Counted from the first letter of the stretch, positions 9,890-19,829 are shown. The stretch: DNA of 26,010 nt from Chara braunii (GCA_003427395.1 BFEA01000059.1:3129690-3155699); one strand, 5' to 3'. A program made the numbers and translations. Notes: generated by a model from the sequence alone, not told the origin.

Positions 9890-10190
9890 GACTTACCTGC
9901 TGCGGTGCGCTGCTCAAGCGATCGATGGAAGTGGCTTGAAGTCGGCCACGGATTGGTGACTTACCTGACCTTGCGTGCTCACCTGATAATGGAAGAAACG
10001 TGAGGACTAATAAAAGAGTGGAGACTTACCTGACTGTGCGCTGCTCACCTGGTCAATGGAATCGGCGTGAGGACAACTGCGGATTGAAGACTTGCCTGTT
10101 CGACAGTTCGTTGCTTACCCAGCCGATGGACTTCAAGTAGCGTAAGGCCAACAATAGAGAGAGAGAGGGGAGCGAGGAACTTACCTGGCT
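9890..10190 (-). repeat. ~66-bp tandem array with consensus 5' splice donors on the minus strand
   Basis: Units start GACTTACCTG and recur at 9890, 9958, 10023 and, diverged to GACTTGCCTG, at 10089. A related GAACTTACCTGG is at 10177. Read on the minus strand, ACTTACCTG is CAGGTAAGT, a textbook 5' splice donor, and it occurs exactly at 9891, 9959, 10024 and 10179. The units at 9958 and 10023 also carry a second donor-like string, CAGGTGAGC on the minus strand, at 9977-9985 and 10043-10051. AAGGTGAGT on the minus strand is at 9706-9714. The array may be a duplicated exon-intron edge or chance amplification of one motif. Confidence 0.7.
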
Positions 10191-10679
10191 AATCGAGATG
10201 GCAAGATGGTGGTTGTTAGAAGGAGCTTGCTGCTAACGAGTTCGGCAAACTGCGAGCATGATGTTGCAAATCCAACAAAATGCAGCCACTTTATTCTTTG
10301 GGTGACGGTGGTTGTAAGGGAGCTGGTTGCCGTGTTGTTTTCAGCGAAGGCTACCACCGTGTGCAAGAGTTGAGTATCGTCACCATAGTGTTAGATTAAT
10401 ACCTAAGAATCATATTTACGACATATTGGTTGTTGCAAGTCTGCTGATCTAAGAGCCATTCATGTGCCATCAAGGCACTGCTGTGTATTGTTGTAGTAAA
10501 CGTTGCATCTCTACCGTTATTACTGCGCAATAAAGCGCTGCGTTGAAGTTCCAGCAATCAGGGAAGTAGCAACTATTGAAAAATTGTTAGTCTAACAACT
10601 GTGTTTCTTAAGTTACTAAAGTGTTTCAAGAAAATATTTTTTTCTACGTTCGGATGTCGGATGGGATTTTTAGGGAATC
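10191..10679. other. Anonymous sequence
   Basis: No gene, RNA or clear repeat is visible between the donor-containing array and the integrase relic. No reverse transcriptase motif could be found here, although that domain would be expected upstream of an integrase. The element is therefore truncated or disrupted on its 5' side. Confidence 0.5.
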
Positions 10680-11945
10680 GGGTTGATGCTAGTAGGGAAT
10701 AAAAAAGCCAGAGAAATCAACCTTAAAGCACGAGAGGAAGCTGGGAAGTACGTGTTAAAGAATGAGCATTTATTCAAGAGAGAGGAAAGCCTAACTTGAA
10801 TGCCCATAAGAGTTGTGTGCGGATGGTCCAGACATGTGGACATAATCCAGGGAATGCATGATGGGTTTGCGGGAGGACACCGCTCCTCAAAAGGAATGTT
10901 GGCGAAAATAACATCTCTCTACTTCTAGTCGGGAATGGGGAGTATGGTAGCCACGTACAACCAAACTTGCATAATCTGCTAGAAGTGGAACTCGACTCAT
11001 GTTTTTGAGCCTCTGAGACCCACACGGGTGCTAGAACCGGGACACTTGGTCCACCTCGACCTCTCGGTTATGCCTGTGTCCACGGAAGGATACAGATATA
11101 TCCTCGATGCGAGAAACAACCTGAGTAGGTTTGTAGAGGCAGTGACCCTCAAGAAGAAGACATGAAAAGGGGTGGCAAACTGGGTTGAGGATTTCTAACT
11201 AAGACATTCATTCATCAGAAGGTTCATAGTTGATAATAGGACGGAATTTGTGAACCAGAAGTATTGAGCACCCTTAAAAGACTTCGAGTACCCATTAAGC
11301 TTATCGAGTCACACCATCCGGAGACTAACGCACCCGTAGAGAGAGGACATCGGGCTCTGAAGAACGCAATCGCGAAGCTAGCAACTGACGATCTTGAGAA
11401 CTGACCCAAGTACCTTAAGCATGTCGTTTTATTAAAAAACGTGACCCAAAGAGGACTACAGGTTGTATCCCAACCGAGCTATCGTCTGAAAGAGAGATTG
11501 ACTTCCCGGTAGAGACTTTAATACCAACCTAGGGCAGACTGGATAACGACCCACGTTTAACAATAAAACAATTGATTGAGGCTCGGTGTCAACAAATCCT
11601 TCACAACGAGGAGACAATGGAAGAAGTCGTAAACCAAGTCCTTGATATCAAGATGAAGGACAAGGCAAGGTGGGACCAGATCAAGAATATCAGGAAAGAG
11701 TCTCTCCAAGTAGGAGAGATGGTCCTAGTCAGAATTTTGATACTAGAGAGCATCTGGTCTGGACAGTTGGGAAGGAGATTCAAGTGTTCCTATTGAGTGA
11801 CTATGTGTATGGGGTTGAACACCTTTGAATTGTAGGACCTAGATGGGTTTGGATTAAAAGGGCCCTTTCGAGGACAATGACTGGTCACGTTCCTAAGTCG
11901 AGATCAAGTGGAACAATGGTTGCAGGAAGCCCATGACAAGGGAAA
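10680..11945 (+). pseudogene. Ty3/gypsy-type retrotransposon integrase, heavily decayed
   Basis: Integrase inserts the reverse-transcribed element copy into nuclear DNA. The zinc-binding HHCC motif is seen in one frame: His codons at 10857 and 10878 and Cys codons at 10968 and 10977, i.e. H-x6-H-x29-C-x2-C. The same frame continues into the core: the first catalytic Asp is at 11058 and the second at 11232 (D-x57-D, in VDNRTEF). The catalytic Glu, in a VERGHRALK context, is at 11339. It lies 107 nt from the second Asp, one base short of the D-x35-E spacing, which implies a 1-bp deletion. In-frame stops occur at 10797, 10926, 10980, 11163, 11196 and 11265, then 11402. A further frame change near 11490 leads to the C-terminal region: an open frame at 11572-11796, with VGEMVLVR at about 11713, then an LDG-LKGPF-like segment near 11840-11870. 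No protease or RT lies upstream. The gene is non-functional. Confidence 0.9.
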
Positions 11946-12146
11946 CTGGGGAACCAACAAGCTAAGCGTTGGCGGGGATCTTATATTTGTTGTATCTTGT
12001 TTTGTCTGGGGATGATTATGGTTGTGCTTTTGAGAAGATTGCATGGGCTCAAATGGCAGGGTTAGGAGTGTGTGGGGCAATGTACCATAATTTTTGTTAG
12101 GAGACTGGGGACAAGATGTTACTACGATGAATATGTCGTAGAACTA

Positions 12147-12242
12147 TGTATCATATGGTATTATCTGAAGGGGATTGGGTAAGTGCTGGATTCCTGTATC
12201 ATATGGTATTGTCTGGAGGGGATTGGGTAAGTGGTACATTCC
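12147..12242 (+). repeat. 48-bp tandem duplication carrying splice-donor-like strings
   Basis: Two adjacent copies (12147-12194 and 12195-12242) of a unit beginning TGTATCATATGGTATT each contain GGGGATTGGGTAAGTG. The GTAAGT in each copy is a donor-like hexamer. The unit length is 16 codons, so a frame stays open through both. This sits between the integrase relic and the acidic frame at 12389. Confidence 0.85.
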
Positions 12243-12334
12243 TGAGGGTGAAGTATTGTGACACCATAAATGTAAGGTACTTTCTTTCCCGTTTTTTTTT
12301 TGTGTGTGAGAGAGGAAGGTTTTGCGTGTGTATG

Positions 12335-12365
12335 CTGTGTATTTTATTTTATTTTATGATAGCAG
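12335..12365 (+). promoter_or_regulatory. 3' splice-acceptor-like site
   Basis: A T-rich tract with repeated ATTTT units ends in ATGATAGCAG, with AG at 12364-12365. The ATG of the acidic frame follows at 12389. With the GTAAGT strings about 180 bp upstream it could define a small intron. This is inference only. Confidence 0.3.
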
Positions 12366-12388
12366 AAATAAAAAAAAATTGAGTCTGG

Positions 12389-13172
12389 ATGAAATTCAAC
12401 AATGAAAACGACGACAACCAGACCAATGTACCAAGCCAGGGAGAAGAACAGAAGCCGGAGGGACAATAGAACAAACAGAAGCCGAAGTTGTTCATAGGCC
12501 TACAACCAAGAATTATACTTGCCTCAAAAAGAAAGACCCTTTGTAGGAGGCTCTATCCTTTCAAAGAAGGGGAAAAGAGGGATACATGGTCCAAAGACAA
12601 AAAGGAAAAACATAGGATGAGCTCAGGAGAGGGGAGCAAAAAAGGGGAAGAAGGGAGGCAGAGTCTCTCTCACCAGGCTACAGAAAGTTATGAGGAATAG
12701 GATGAGCAAAATGAGAGGAACTCGATTCTGCAATACCACTCGAATCCGGAAAACTTTAAGGGCGAGTATAACCCCATACGGGAGGATGAAGACGAGATCG
12801 AGGAAGAGCCCCGCGGTGTCATTGAGATCGGTAGTGAGGATGAGACATGCGTAGTAACGAGACCAAGAGAGGAAGGACGACCAACGCCAGATAACTCAAA
12901 GGGAGGGCCTTTGAGATGGGGAGAGGAATTTAGACCAACATGTAGTCACTGGTTGAATCAGTGGATTAGTGTGATAAAACATGATTGGATCATCAAAGCC
13001 AAGAAAAGATGAGGATGGGGGAATGCCAGATATCTCAAAGGGAGGGCCTTTAGATACCTTCAACGAGGAAAAATTAGAAATGCTGGCAGAGAAAAAGAAA
13101 GAAATCAAGACCTATGACCTGGGGTGTGATGAGCAGATGTGGAGGGACGCACGACGTGAAGCCAAGCAGTAA
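12389..13172 (+). pseudogene. Acidic reading frame downstream of the integrase, with stops and a frame change
   Basis: From the ATG at 12389 one frame runs 207 codons to TGA 13010-13012 with just two internal TAG stops. A second frame, 12981-13172, continues in the same style. The translation is polar and acidic (DEDEIEEEP around residues 130-140), with no membrane span, zinc knuckle or known domain. A near-identical block of about 30 bp (AGATA-CTCAAAGGGAGGGCCTTT) occurs at 12888 and 13026, encoding a repeated P-D-x-S-K-G-G-P-L peptide in the two frames. It lies in the same orientation as the integrase and about 0.45 kb beyond it, which fits an extra ORF after pol in a gypsy element. It could equally be the gag start of another element. 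T is scarce here, which lowers stop frequency and weakens the coding argument. Confidence 0.4.
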
Positions 13173-13866
13173 GGGGTCAGTGGGAGCAGAGGGAGATAGA
13201 TGTAGGAAAATATATACGAGCTCTGATTATGGTAGACGACAGGTGTGAATAAGGTGGTTGAGTATGAGCATTAGTCAAAACACAGTAGACATCAATGGAT
13301 GTTAATGGACTACTTTTGATATGAGCTACCTTGAGATGGTTAAGGAAAAAAGGGTTGACAAGGGATGTTGGTATGGAGTCAGTCGGAACGATTGTTTTGT
13401 GAGATGTTATAAAAGACAAAGTCGTTTTATGGAAAATGACTATGGATATGACTTTGTACATATGAGCCATTGGTTCTCAATCAAGTTCACGAGAGGTAAG
13501 GGAACCTACGGGTAGAGGGGCACTAAGGTGATCCTCCAATAGGAGTCTAATCCAACTCAGTCAAGTCAAGTCTCGAGTAACAAAGGTCTAAGAGTGAGAG
13601 AGGGTGAAAATATGATATTGGTCCCGTATCCTTATCTATGGTTGAACGACCGGGTGGGCTAGCACTGCCTGCGGACAAAAGTCTCTGCTTGAGCACCAGA
13701 CGCTAAGCTGGGTGTACTCATGAGTTCATTGTGACAACAAGTAGTAATGAGAAATAATAAAGGAAACCGCACACAGAAAATTTGCATAAGATGATCGCTC
13801 CTAACCCCCCCAAGTTATAGATGAGATCTGTGTCCTCAAGGCCCACCCCCTCGTACACTAACAATG
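13173..13866. other. Anonymous sequence
   Basis: I see no gene or repeat. A purine-rich stretch at about 13585-13610 precedes the string ATATTGGTCCCG and could be a polypurine tract, but no LTR partner was found. Confidence 0.4.
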
Positions 13867-14015
13867 AAATGACAAAGAATGACCCCTGAAATGGTTGTTC
13901 GACTTGAAATAGCAAAGAATGACATCGAAAAAGGTTGTTCGACTTGAAATGGTTAAGAATGACCTCTAAAAAAGTTGTTCGATTTGAAATAGCAAAGGAT
14001 GACCCCTGAAAAAAG
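13867..14015. repeat. 40-bp tandem repeat, about 3.5 units
   Basis: The string GTTGTTCGA-TTGAAAT recurs at 13894, 13934 and 13974, exactly 40 bp apart. Each is preceded by an A-GAATGACC-like block with AAAGAATGAC or TAAGAATGAC variants. Confidence 0.9.
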
Positions 14016-15255
14016 TCATCAAAAAATTGGCCAGTAGGTTTCCTACCACATGGGGGAGGAACCGTAAGAGGAACAAAGAATTGGCAGTGGGATCCCCTTG
14101 CGTGATTGTTTGATAAAGGTTGAATGGGATTGAGATTTGATGAATGATATTGAATTGAAGAGAGACCGTCGGATCGGTCATGAAAATCAGCCTTGAGAAA
14201 TGGTTGGAAAAAACATTTGGATTGAGCATTTGCCCGAGAATTGAAAAATGCACTTCATACCAGGGGACCTTAGGCATCCGTGAGTTATAAAGACCACGTA
14301 TTAAATTGCTCAATTTTCCTTTTCTATATCTAGTCTCAGGCCTTAGCGGGAGGGGGAATATCAACGCTTGCGCCATGACCCCAGGACCTCTGCCCCCTTG
14401 AAGGAAAGTCCAAGCGCGACCTGATCCTCATAGAAAGCACAAAGGTTAAAGGATCAAGGTACCATTGTCATTGCTGAACATCCGCAACCAACTCCGACAA
14501 TGAACTTTAGTCGGAAAGTTCCAACTCCGCCCCACGTTGAGTTCCTAAACGTCCAAGGTGCCCAAAACGGGACCGAGAGTTGTTATTCTAAGTCTTTTTT
14601 GACCCTCTCCAACCACTCGCCGCGCCGTAGAGGGGTGACCCGACCATTTGGGAAGGACAAAAACCGCTCACATTAACTCGTGCAGCACTGTCCACGATGG
14701 AGGTCGGGCGAGGTAATGGGTGGAGTCCTCCACCACCACAGGACATTGATACTGCTCTGCCGGAGCATTGAAACCGTTTCGGGGCTAATCGCAAGGACCT
14801 CGTAACTGCACTCGCAAACTAAAAGAGAGCCCCAACTTTTTTGGAAGGAAGAAACCTGATCTAATAAAATATCATTCGGGAGGACGATTCGCAAGAGAAC
14901 CACAAACGGTGAGACATGGTCCTGGGAGGCATGGATTGGACCTACCTGCCGGATGCGAGGTGGTACCTCAATAATGACGCCCGTCTGCAGGGAAGTGGCA
15001 ACCGGACTAAGCAGGAAGGATAAGGTGAGTTATCAGCAGGGAAGAAATGATCACCCTTCTCTTTTGGGGCTGATGGGTTGACATCCTTCACTCGGTCGGC
15101 AAACAAGGTTTGTGTGCCTCCAAGTGAGAACCAGTTGTGCGATGGGGACATCGCATTTGAGTGGGGGGAAGGCGTGTCATCTGCCTAATGAGAAAAGCGT
15201 GCAAAAAAAAACAACATGTAAAGGGCAAGAAATTGCAATGAAAATAAAAACGTAT
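14016..15255. other. Anonymous segment, possibly LTR-derived
   Basis: No supportable gene. A weak TATA-like TATAAAG lies at 14286-14292. A plus frame starting at ATG 14697 reads 163 codons to TAA 15186-15188 but has seven internal stops, which is about the random rate, so I do not call it coding. Confidence 0.4.
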
Positions 15256-15260
15256 GACAA

Positions 15261-15960
15261 AATGTACTTAGGAATTGTATAAGAAATCGTCTGAGTTTAG
15301 GCTTGAGAAAAACCTGGCAAGATGTTGAGAGGAATTGTATGAGAAATTGTTTGAGTTTGGGATTGAGAAAAATATGACAAGATGTCCAGAGGAATTGTAT
15401 GCCAAATTGTCAATGCTTGGGCTTGAGAAGTTTAGCAAGATGTCCAAAGGAATTGTATGAGAAATTGTCCGAGGTTGTGGTTGAAAAAAAACTGGCAAAA
15501 AATGTTCAGAGGAATTGTATAAGAAATTGTCAAAGTTTGGGCTTGAGAACAGTCTGACACAATATTTAAAGGAATTGTATGAGAGATTACCTAAGTCAAG
15601 GCTTGAGAAAAACTGATAAGATGACAATAGGAATTGTATGAAGAGATTATTTGAGTTTTTGATTTGAAAAACTTGACAAAATATCCAGAGATATTGTATG
15701 AGAGATGGGTTGAGTCGGGTTTGAGAAGCCGGACAAAGTGGTTTGAGAGATTGTAAAAGAAATAGCCTAAGTATGAGTTTGAGAGGTCTAGCAAAATGAA
15801 CATGAAAACCGCATAAGAGGATGTCTAAGAATGAGTTCATAAATCTTGACAGGAGGTCAGAAGAATTACATGGGACTGGGTATGAAAAATCCAGCAAAAG
15901 AGGTGAAAGGAATTCAAAGAACGAATCAGAAAAGTACAAGGACGGATTGGGCTTGAATAT
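15261..15960. repeat. 60-bp tandem minisatellite, about 9-11 units
   Basis: GGAATTGTAT begins at 15271, 15331, 15391, 15449, 15511 and 15571, with related forms at 15630 and 15690. Spacings are 58-62 bp. Each unit continues GAGAAATTGT-nGAGTTTGGGCTTGAGAAA, then a GCAAGATGTCCAGA-like end. Units after 15740 are increasingly diverged. Because 60 is divisible by three, a 223-codon minus frame (15268-15939) stays open. Its 20-residue periodicity mirrors the DNA and I treat it as a by-product. Confidence 0.92.
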
Positions 15961-16089
15961 AAGAAGGAAACAAACTAGAACCCGAAAAATGATTGGTCTA
16001 TTGAAAGTTACAAGACTGAGGGAAAAGGATCACGAGAGGGTTGGAAGGGTCGAACCACGACAAAGCAATTGGAAGGGGTGACAAGGCTC

Positions 16090-16535
16090 GGGAAGTTGCA
16101 CGGGCCAAAAAACAATTTATTTGATGCATTGAAGGCGGTCAAGCTTGGGGAAAAAAACAGGGATTGCACGGACCAAATAACAAATTATTTAATGTATCGA
16201 GGGTGACTAGCCTTGAGAAGAAAACATGGATTGCAAGGACCGAAGAGCAGATTAGATGATGCATTGAGGGTGGCCAAGGCTGGGGAAGGGAACATGGATT
16301 GCACGAGTCAAAAAACAGATTATCTTATGCACTGAGGGTGGCAAAGCTTGGGGAAGAAACATTGATTGCACAGGCCGAAGAAAAGATTGTACGATGTATC
16401 GCGGTGTGACCATCCTCCGGAAGGAAGCATGGACTGCACGAGCCGAAGAGCAGATTAGATGATGCATTAAGGGTGGCCAAGCTTGATGTAAGAAACATGG
16501 ACTGCACAGACTAAAAAACAGATCATTTTAATAAC
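16090..16535. repeat. ~68-bp tandem repeat, seven units
   Basis: A unit of the form GATTGCACGGACC-AAAAACAGATTATTTGATGCATTGAGGGTGG-CAAGCTTGGGGAAG recurs. The TTGCA or CTGCA core lies at 16096, 16164, 16231, 16299, 16366, 16434 and 16502, i.e. 67-68 bp apart. Units differ at perhaps a quarter of positions. It follows within about 130 bp of the 60-bp array but shows no shared unit with it. Confidence 0.93.
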
Positions 16536-16639
16536 AGAGGAAAAAAACGAGAGAAGACCAAGAAAGATTCTAACAAACTATCTATCACATCTCGCCCCCC
16601 TTGTCTACCCCTCTAATCCACGCCCTCCCCTATTAACTA

Positions 16640-17300
16640 CGGGCTGGTGCTCGATGAGGACATTGTGAATAAGTGGGGGTAATGTGTCGGGACCTGTAGA
16701 TCCTGAATAAAGTCCCGACCCTTAAGATATGATACATGACTAAGATGTGCACGACAAAGGAATCTAGAGTAAGAAGGTAAGAAAAACGAGAAAGATGAAA
16801 GACAGAGGTGAGATTGTAGGCATCCAGGACCCAAGAGGATTGCAAGCGGGATTGCAGGTGGGATCACAAACATCCAAGACTCAGTCTGGAGTAAGGAGGT
16901 CAGAGCCCTAGGACCAGGAGTAGACCAACGAAGTTGCGACCCACAAAGTGCTGCAAAAAATTAGTAAAGACGGCCCCTCATTTTCAAGCAAGGAGGATTG
17001 TTGAGAAAATAATACTCTAAGGACGAGTGTCACAGGAAGAAGGGGTCCAATGACATCAAGGAAAATAATGTCGTGGCACCATCGAATGAGATCGTAGCAT
17101 GTGGCCGAGGAGACCACCTGAATGCGGCATTAAAAAAAAACTAAGGATCATGGACCAAGCAAGGAGAATACAAGGAAAGGGTCAGTAGGCACCACGCAAG
17201 CAAGTGTCAAACCACGGGCGACGTGAAAAATGAAGTGGCACTGGGAAACAATATAAAAAGGAAAAAAAAAAGGAGAATAGCCTCAATTTCGAGGCTTTTA
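16640..17300 (+). repeat. Probable LTR 5' boundary with polypurine tract and TATA box
   Basis: AATAAGTGGGGGTAA at about 16671-16685 followed by TGTGTCGGGACC is typical of a gypsy polypurine tract and LTR start. A hairpin arm pair, GTCGGGAC and GTCCCGAC, lies just inside (about 16688-16722). A TATA box follows at 17252-17258. The 3' end of the LTR, a partner LTR and target duplications were not located, so this may be a 3' or solo LTR. Confidence 0.4.
17252..17258 (+). promoter_or_regulatory. TATA box candidate in an LTR-like segment
   Basis: TATAAAA followed by AGGAAAAAAA. It lies about 570 bp inside the putative LTR start, a plausible U3 length for a plant gypsy element. The predicted transcription start would be near 17285. 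Confidence 0.35.
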
Positions 17301-17584
17301 GGTCTTCAAGTTGAAACTGAGAAGGGACTTAAAGGGGGTGCAACGGATCACAAGGGCCTTACAGAACCGCTGAACCCGAAAAATGAGGTCCTCGTGTGAT
17401 CCGGAGTAAAATGGAGGTGAGGGGAAAATTACCTAGAGAGAGAATGAGAGAGGTAGGAGAGTATGGGAGTGAGAAAAAGACAAACCGCCTCATCATGGTC
17501 AACTTGACCTTTCCTGAAAAGAGGCCTAGATGCCTTGAAAAAGACTGTATCAAAACCAGATGCAGTTGTGACAAAAACGAACAC

Positions 17585-18815
17585 CTAGAGCAAAAAGAAA
17601 CACATCTTGTAGATACATTTTTTGGCCGAATTCATCCAGGATTAAACGGGTACAAGACACCTTAATTATTTTCGATTTTCGACGAGAAAATCAAGATAAA
17701 TCAAGGAGGAGGTAGGCCGAGATGCAACGGACCACAAAAAGCAAAGCAAACACTTGTTTCAAATACATCCGGAGTCAATATTGGGTCCGAATGCACTTGG
17801 GGATATGTCGCTGCATTTTGTTTCAGTTTTGGGCAAGCACAGAGGCATCAGGACTCTGAAAAGGGTCACCATTGCACTCTGAAATATAACGGACTGTAGG
17901 AGAGTGTCAAGGACATGAGACATTGAACCTTCACGAGCGCATAATACTAGAAAAGAGAGTCTCAAGCATTAGGACAAAAAGATGACGATGAATAACAACC
18001 TCGACATCAAAGATCATACGGCCGAGAATATTATGCACACTTGTGACGCAAGGGAAGGGGAAATTGATATTGTCGGGGACTAGGAGCCCCAAATAAAACC
18101 GGGATGACATGGGGAGTGATGCCGGGAACCACGTGGGACCAAGTAAAAATAATCAGATTATGGGACGCGTGCCGACGTGACCACAGGTGGAACAAGTGTC
18201 GAGGACTAGTGCGGGACAAGTGTCAGGGACTAGTGCAGGGCAAGTGTCAGAGACTTGAGTTGTTCTAAGAATAACTACAGATAAGCATGAGGAATAAATA
18301 TTCAAAGTAAGATGCGTTGTCGAGATAAAGATCTAAACGATCGAAAATATTAGCACCATTAATGCAAACACTAGTGAAATCAAGCGGGAGAGTCACAAGA
18401 GGAAAATGAAGCAAAGAAATGTGGAAAATGGGTGGGAGTTGTAGTCCAAGATATCTCGAACCAGCCATACTAAAAAAACTCGAGCCGTGAGAGGCCCCAT
18501 GACATAAATAAGCTACAAAAAATAAATCAAAGCAAAACGGGCAAGAGTTTGGAGCAAACGGTGACAAAATGAAACCCCGTGAATGAAGGGGTTCCACAAT
18601 TGCAGTCCGATATTTAATGGACTGCCCTTTGCTCATGGTCTAAGCCTAGAGATGTAGGGCCTAAAAAAAGTCTCAACAACTGGTTGACACTTAGCATGTT
18701 AGAAAAAAAAAAGAAAAAAAAAGGAGGAAAAATGAGACAAAAGAGGGGGAGAGGGACTGTGTGAGTTGGTCGTGAGTAAGGACTGGGACAATAGGGACTG
18801 GCAAATCCCTACTGT
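17585..18815. repeat. Copy A of a ~1.2-kb dispersed or tandem repeat
   Basis: This segment aligns in order with 18845-21255. Shared landmarks are ATTCATCCA then CTTAATT-TTT and GAGAAAATCAA; GTCAATATTG-G-C-GAATGCACTTGG; CATTTTGTTTCAGTTT-GGGCAAG; ATAACGGACTG; TCTCAAGCATT-GG; GGGGACTAGGA; AAATAAAAATAATCA or GTAAAAATAATCA; and the A-rich run with ATGAGACAAAA near the right end. Copy A is the shorter, uninterrupted version. No coding frame is evident. It could be an LTR or a non-autonomous element. Confidence 0.75.
18193..18258. repeat. 24-bp tandem triplicate
   Basis: CAAGTGTC-nGGGACTAGTGC-GGG starts at 18193, 18217 and 18241. It is present in copy A only, so it arose after the A/B duplication or was lost from B. 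Confidence 0.9.
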
Positions 18816-18932
18816 AAAAATCTTGAGGAAGAGAGAAATAAAAAACAAGAAAAGAGGCCACTAACGATAAAAAACGATCATTTGCGAGATACATTCATAA
18901 CCAGATTCATCCAAAGGTGAATCAGTTACAAA

Positions 18933-19313
18933 CTGCGTAGCACGACGAACGTGTTCGCGCCCCTTCATGTTCACGGGAACGTGTTCGCGCGTTCGCGCGA
19001 ATAATTCGCGAACATGTTTGGACGAACATATTTTTTTCCGTAAAATATATATGTATATATATATCGTATATATATATATTTCGGTTTTTGATTTTTAACT
19101 CATGACTGGCTACGAATTTGAACATGACTCCAAGGCAAAAGTTGCTTGTATTGTTATTGTACATAACATATATTTTTCTCAGATTTTTTTGAGTACTTGT
19201 TTTTGTTTTTTTAAATATTTTTTGTGTTCACGTTCGGAGGGTTTTGGGTGCTTGTTCGCCTTCGGGCGAACATGTTCGCGTTCGCCTCCGAACGCGAAGA
19301 CGGTGCTACGTAG
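18933..19313. mobile_element. 381-bp MITE with an 8-bp target duplication, hAT-like
   Basis: The ends are CTGCGTAGCAC (18933-18943) and GTGCTACGTAG (19303-19313), an 11-bp terminal inverted repeat with one mismatch. Exact 8-bp direct repeats GTTACAAA flank it, at 18925-18932 and 19314-19321. The subterminal regions are crowded with CGAAC, GTTCGCG and CGCGAA motifs in both orientations (for example near 18952, 18978 and 19272). The centre is AT-rich with TATATA runs (19041-19080). It has no coding capacity. An 8-bp target duplication with a short TIR fits the hAT superfamily, though P-like elements also give 8 bp. The paralogous copy A at about 17628-17665 lacks the insert. Confidence 0.85.
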
Positions 19314-19829
19314 GTTACAAAGTATCTTAATTTTTTTTAGATTTTACCGAGAAAATCAAATAAAATCAAGACATCATACGAACGAGATACAATGGATTCA
19401 AGAGGGGAAGAAAACACATGATTCAAGTACATTTGGGGTCAATATTGAGCCAGAATGCACTTGGAAATTAGCCGCTTCATTTTGTTTCAGTTTGGGGCAA
19501 GTTGCAGGGTAATTAAATTAGGAAAATGACCACTACTGCACTCTGATAAATAACGGACTGCATAGGGGTGCCAAGGCCAAGGGAAAATGAGCCTTGACAC
19601 ACTCAAGACAATAGAAAAAAGTGTCTCAAGCATTGGGCAAGTGCTAATGGTAAATGACAACCTTGAAATGAGGATTTCGATGCCGGAAATAATCGACGCA
19701 CTTGAGACACATGGAAAGGATAAATTGGGCTATCGGGGACTAGGAAGTCCCCAAAACAAAATGGGTCATTATCGAAAACAATTCCGAAGACTAGGAGAGA
19801 TGGTTGACGAGTGCATATATTTTCAGGTC

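Noticed and set aside
14697-15188. Plus-strand 163-codon frame that reads like a gag fragment when its stops are ignored
   Set aside because: It has seven internal stops (14769, 14820, 14862, 14865, 14910, 15021, 15048), about the 3-in-64 rate of random sequence. There is no recognisable motif.
15268-15939. 223-codon minus-strand open frame
   Set aside because: It lies entirely in the 60-bp tandem array. The unit length is a multiple of three, so one stop-free unit keeps the frame open. The peptide has the same 20-residue period.
16090-16535. CRISPR-like array
   Set aside because: The units are contiguous diverged tandem repeats of 68 bp with no unique spacers, in a eukaryotic context.
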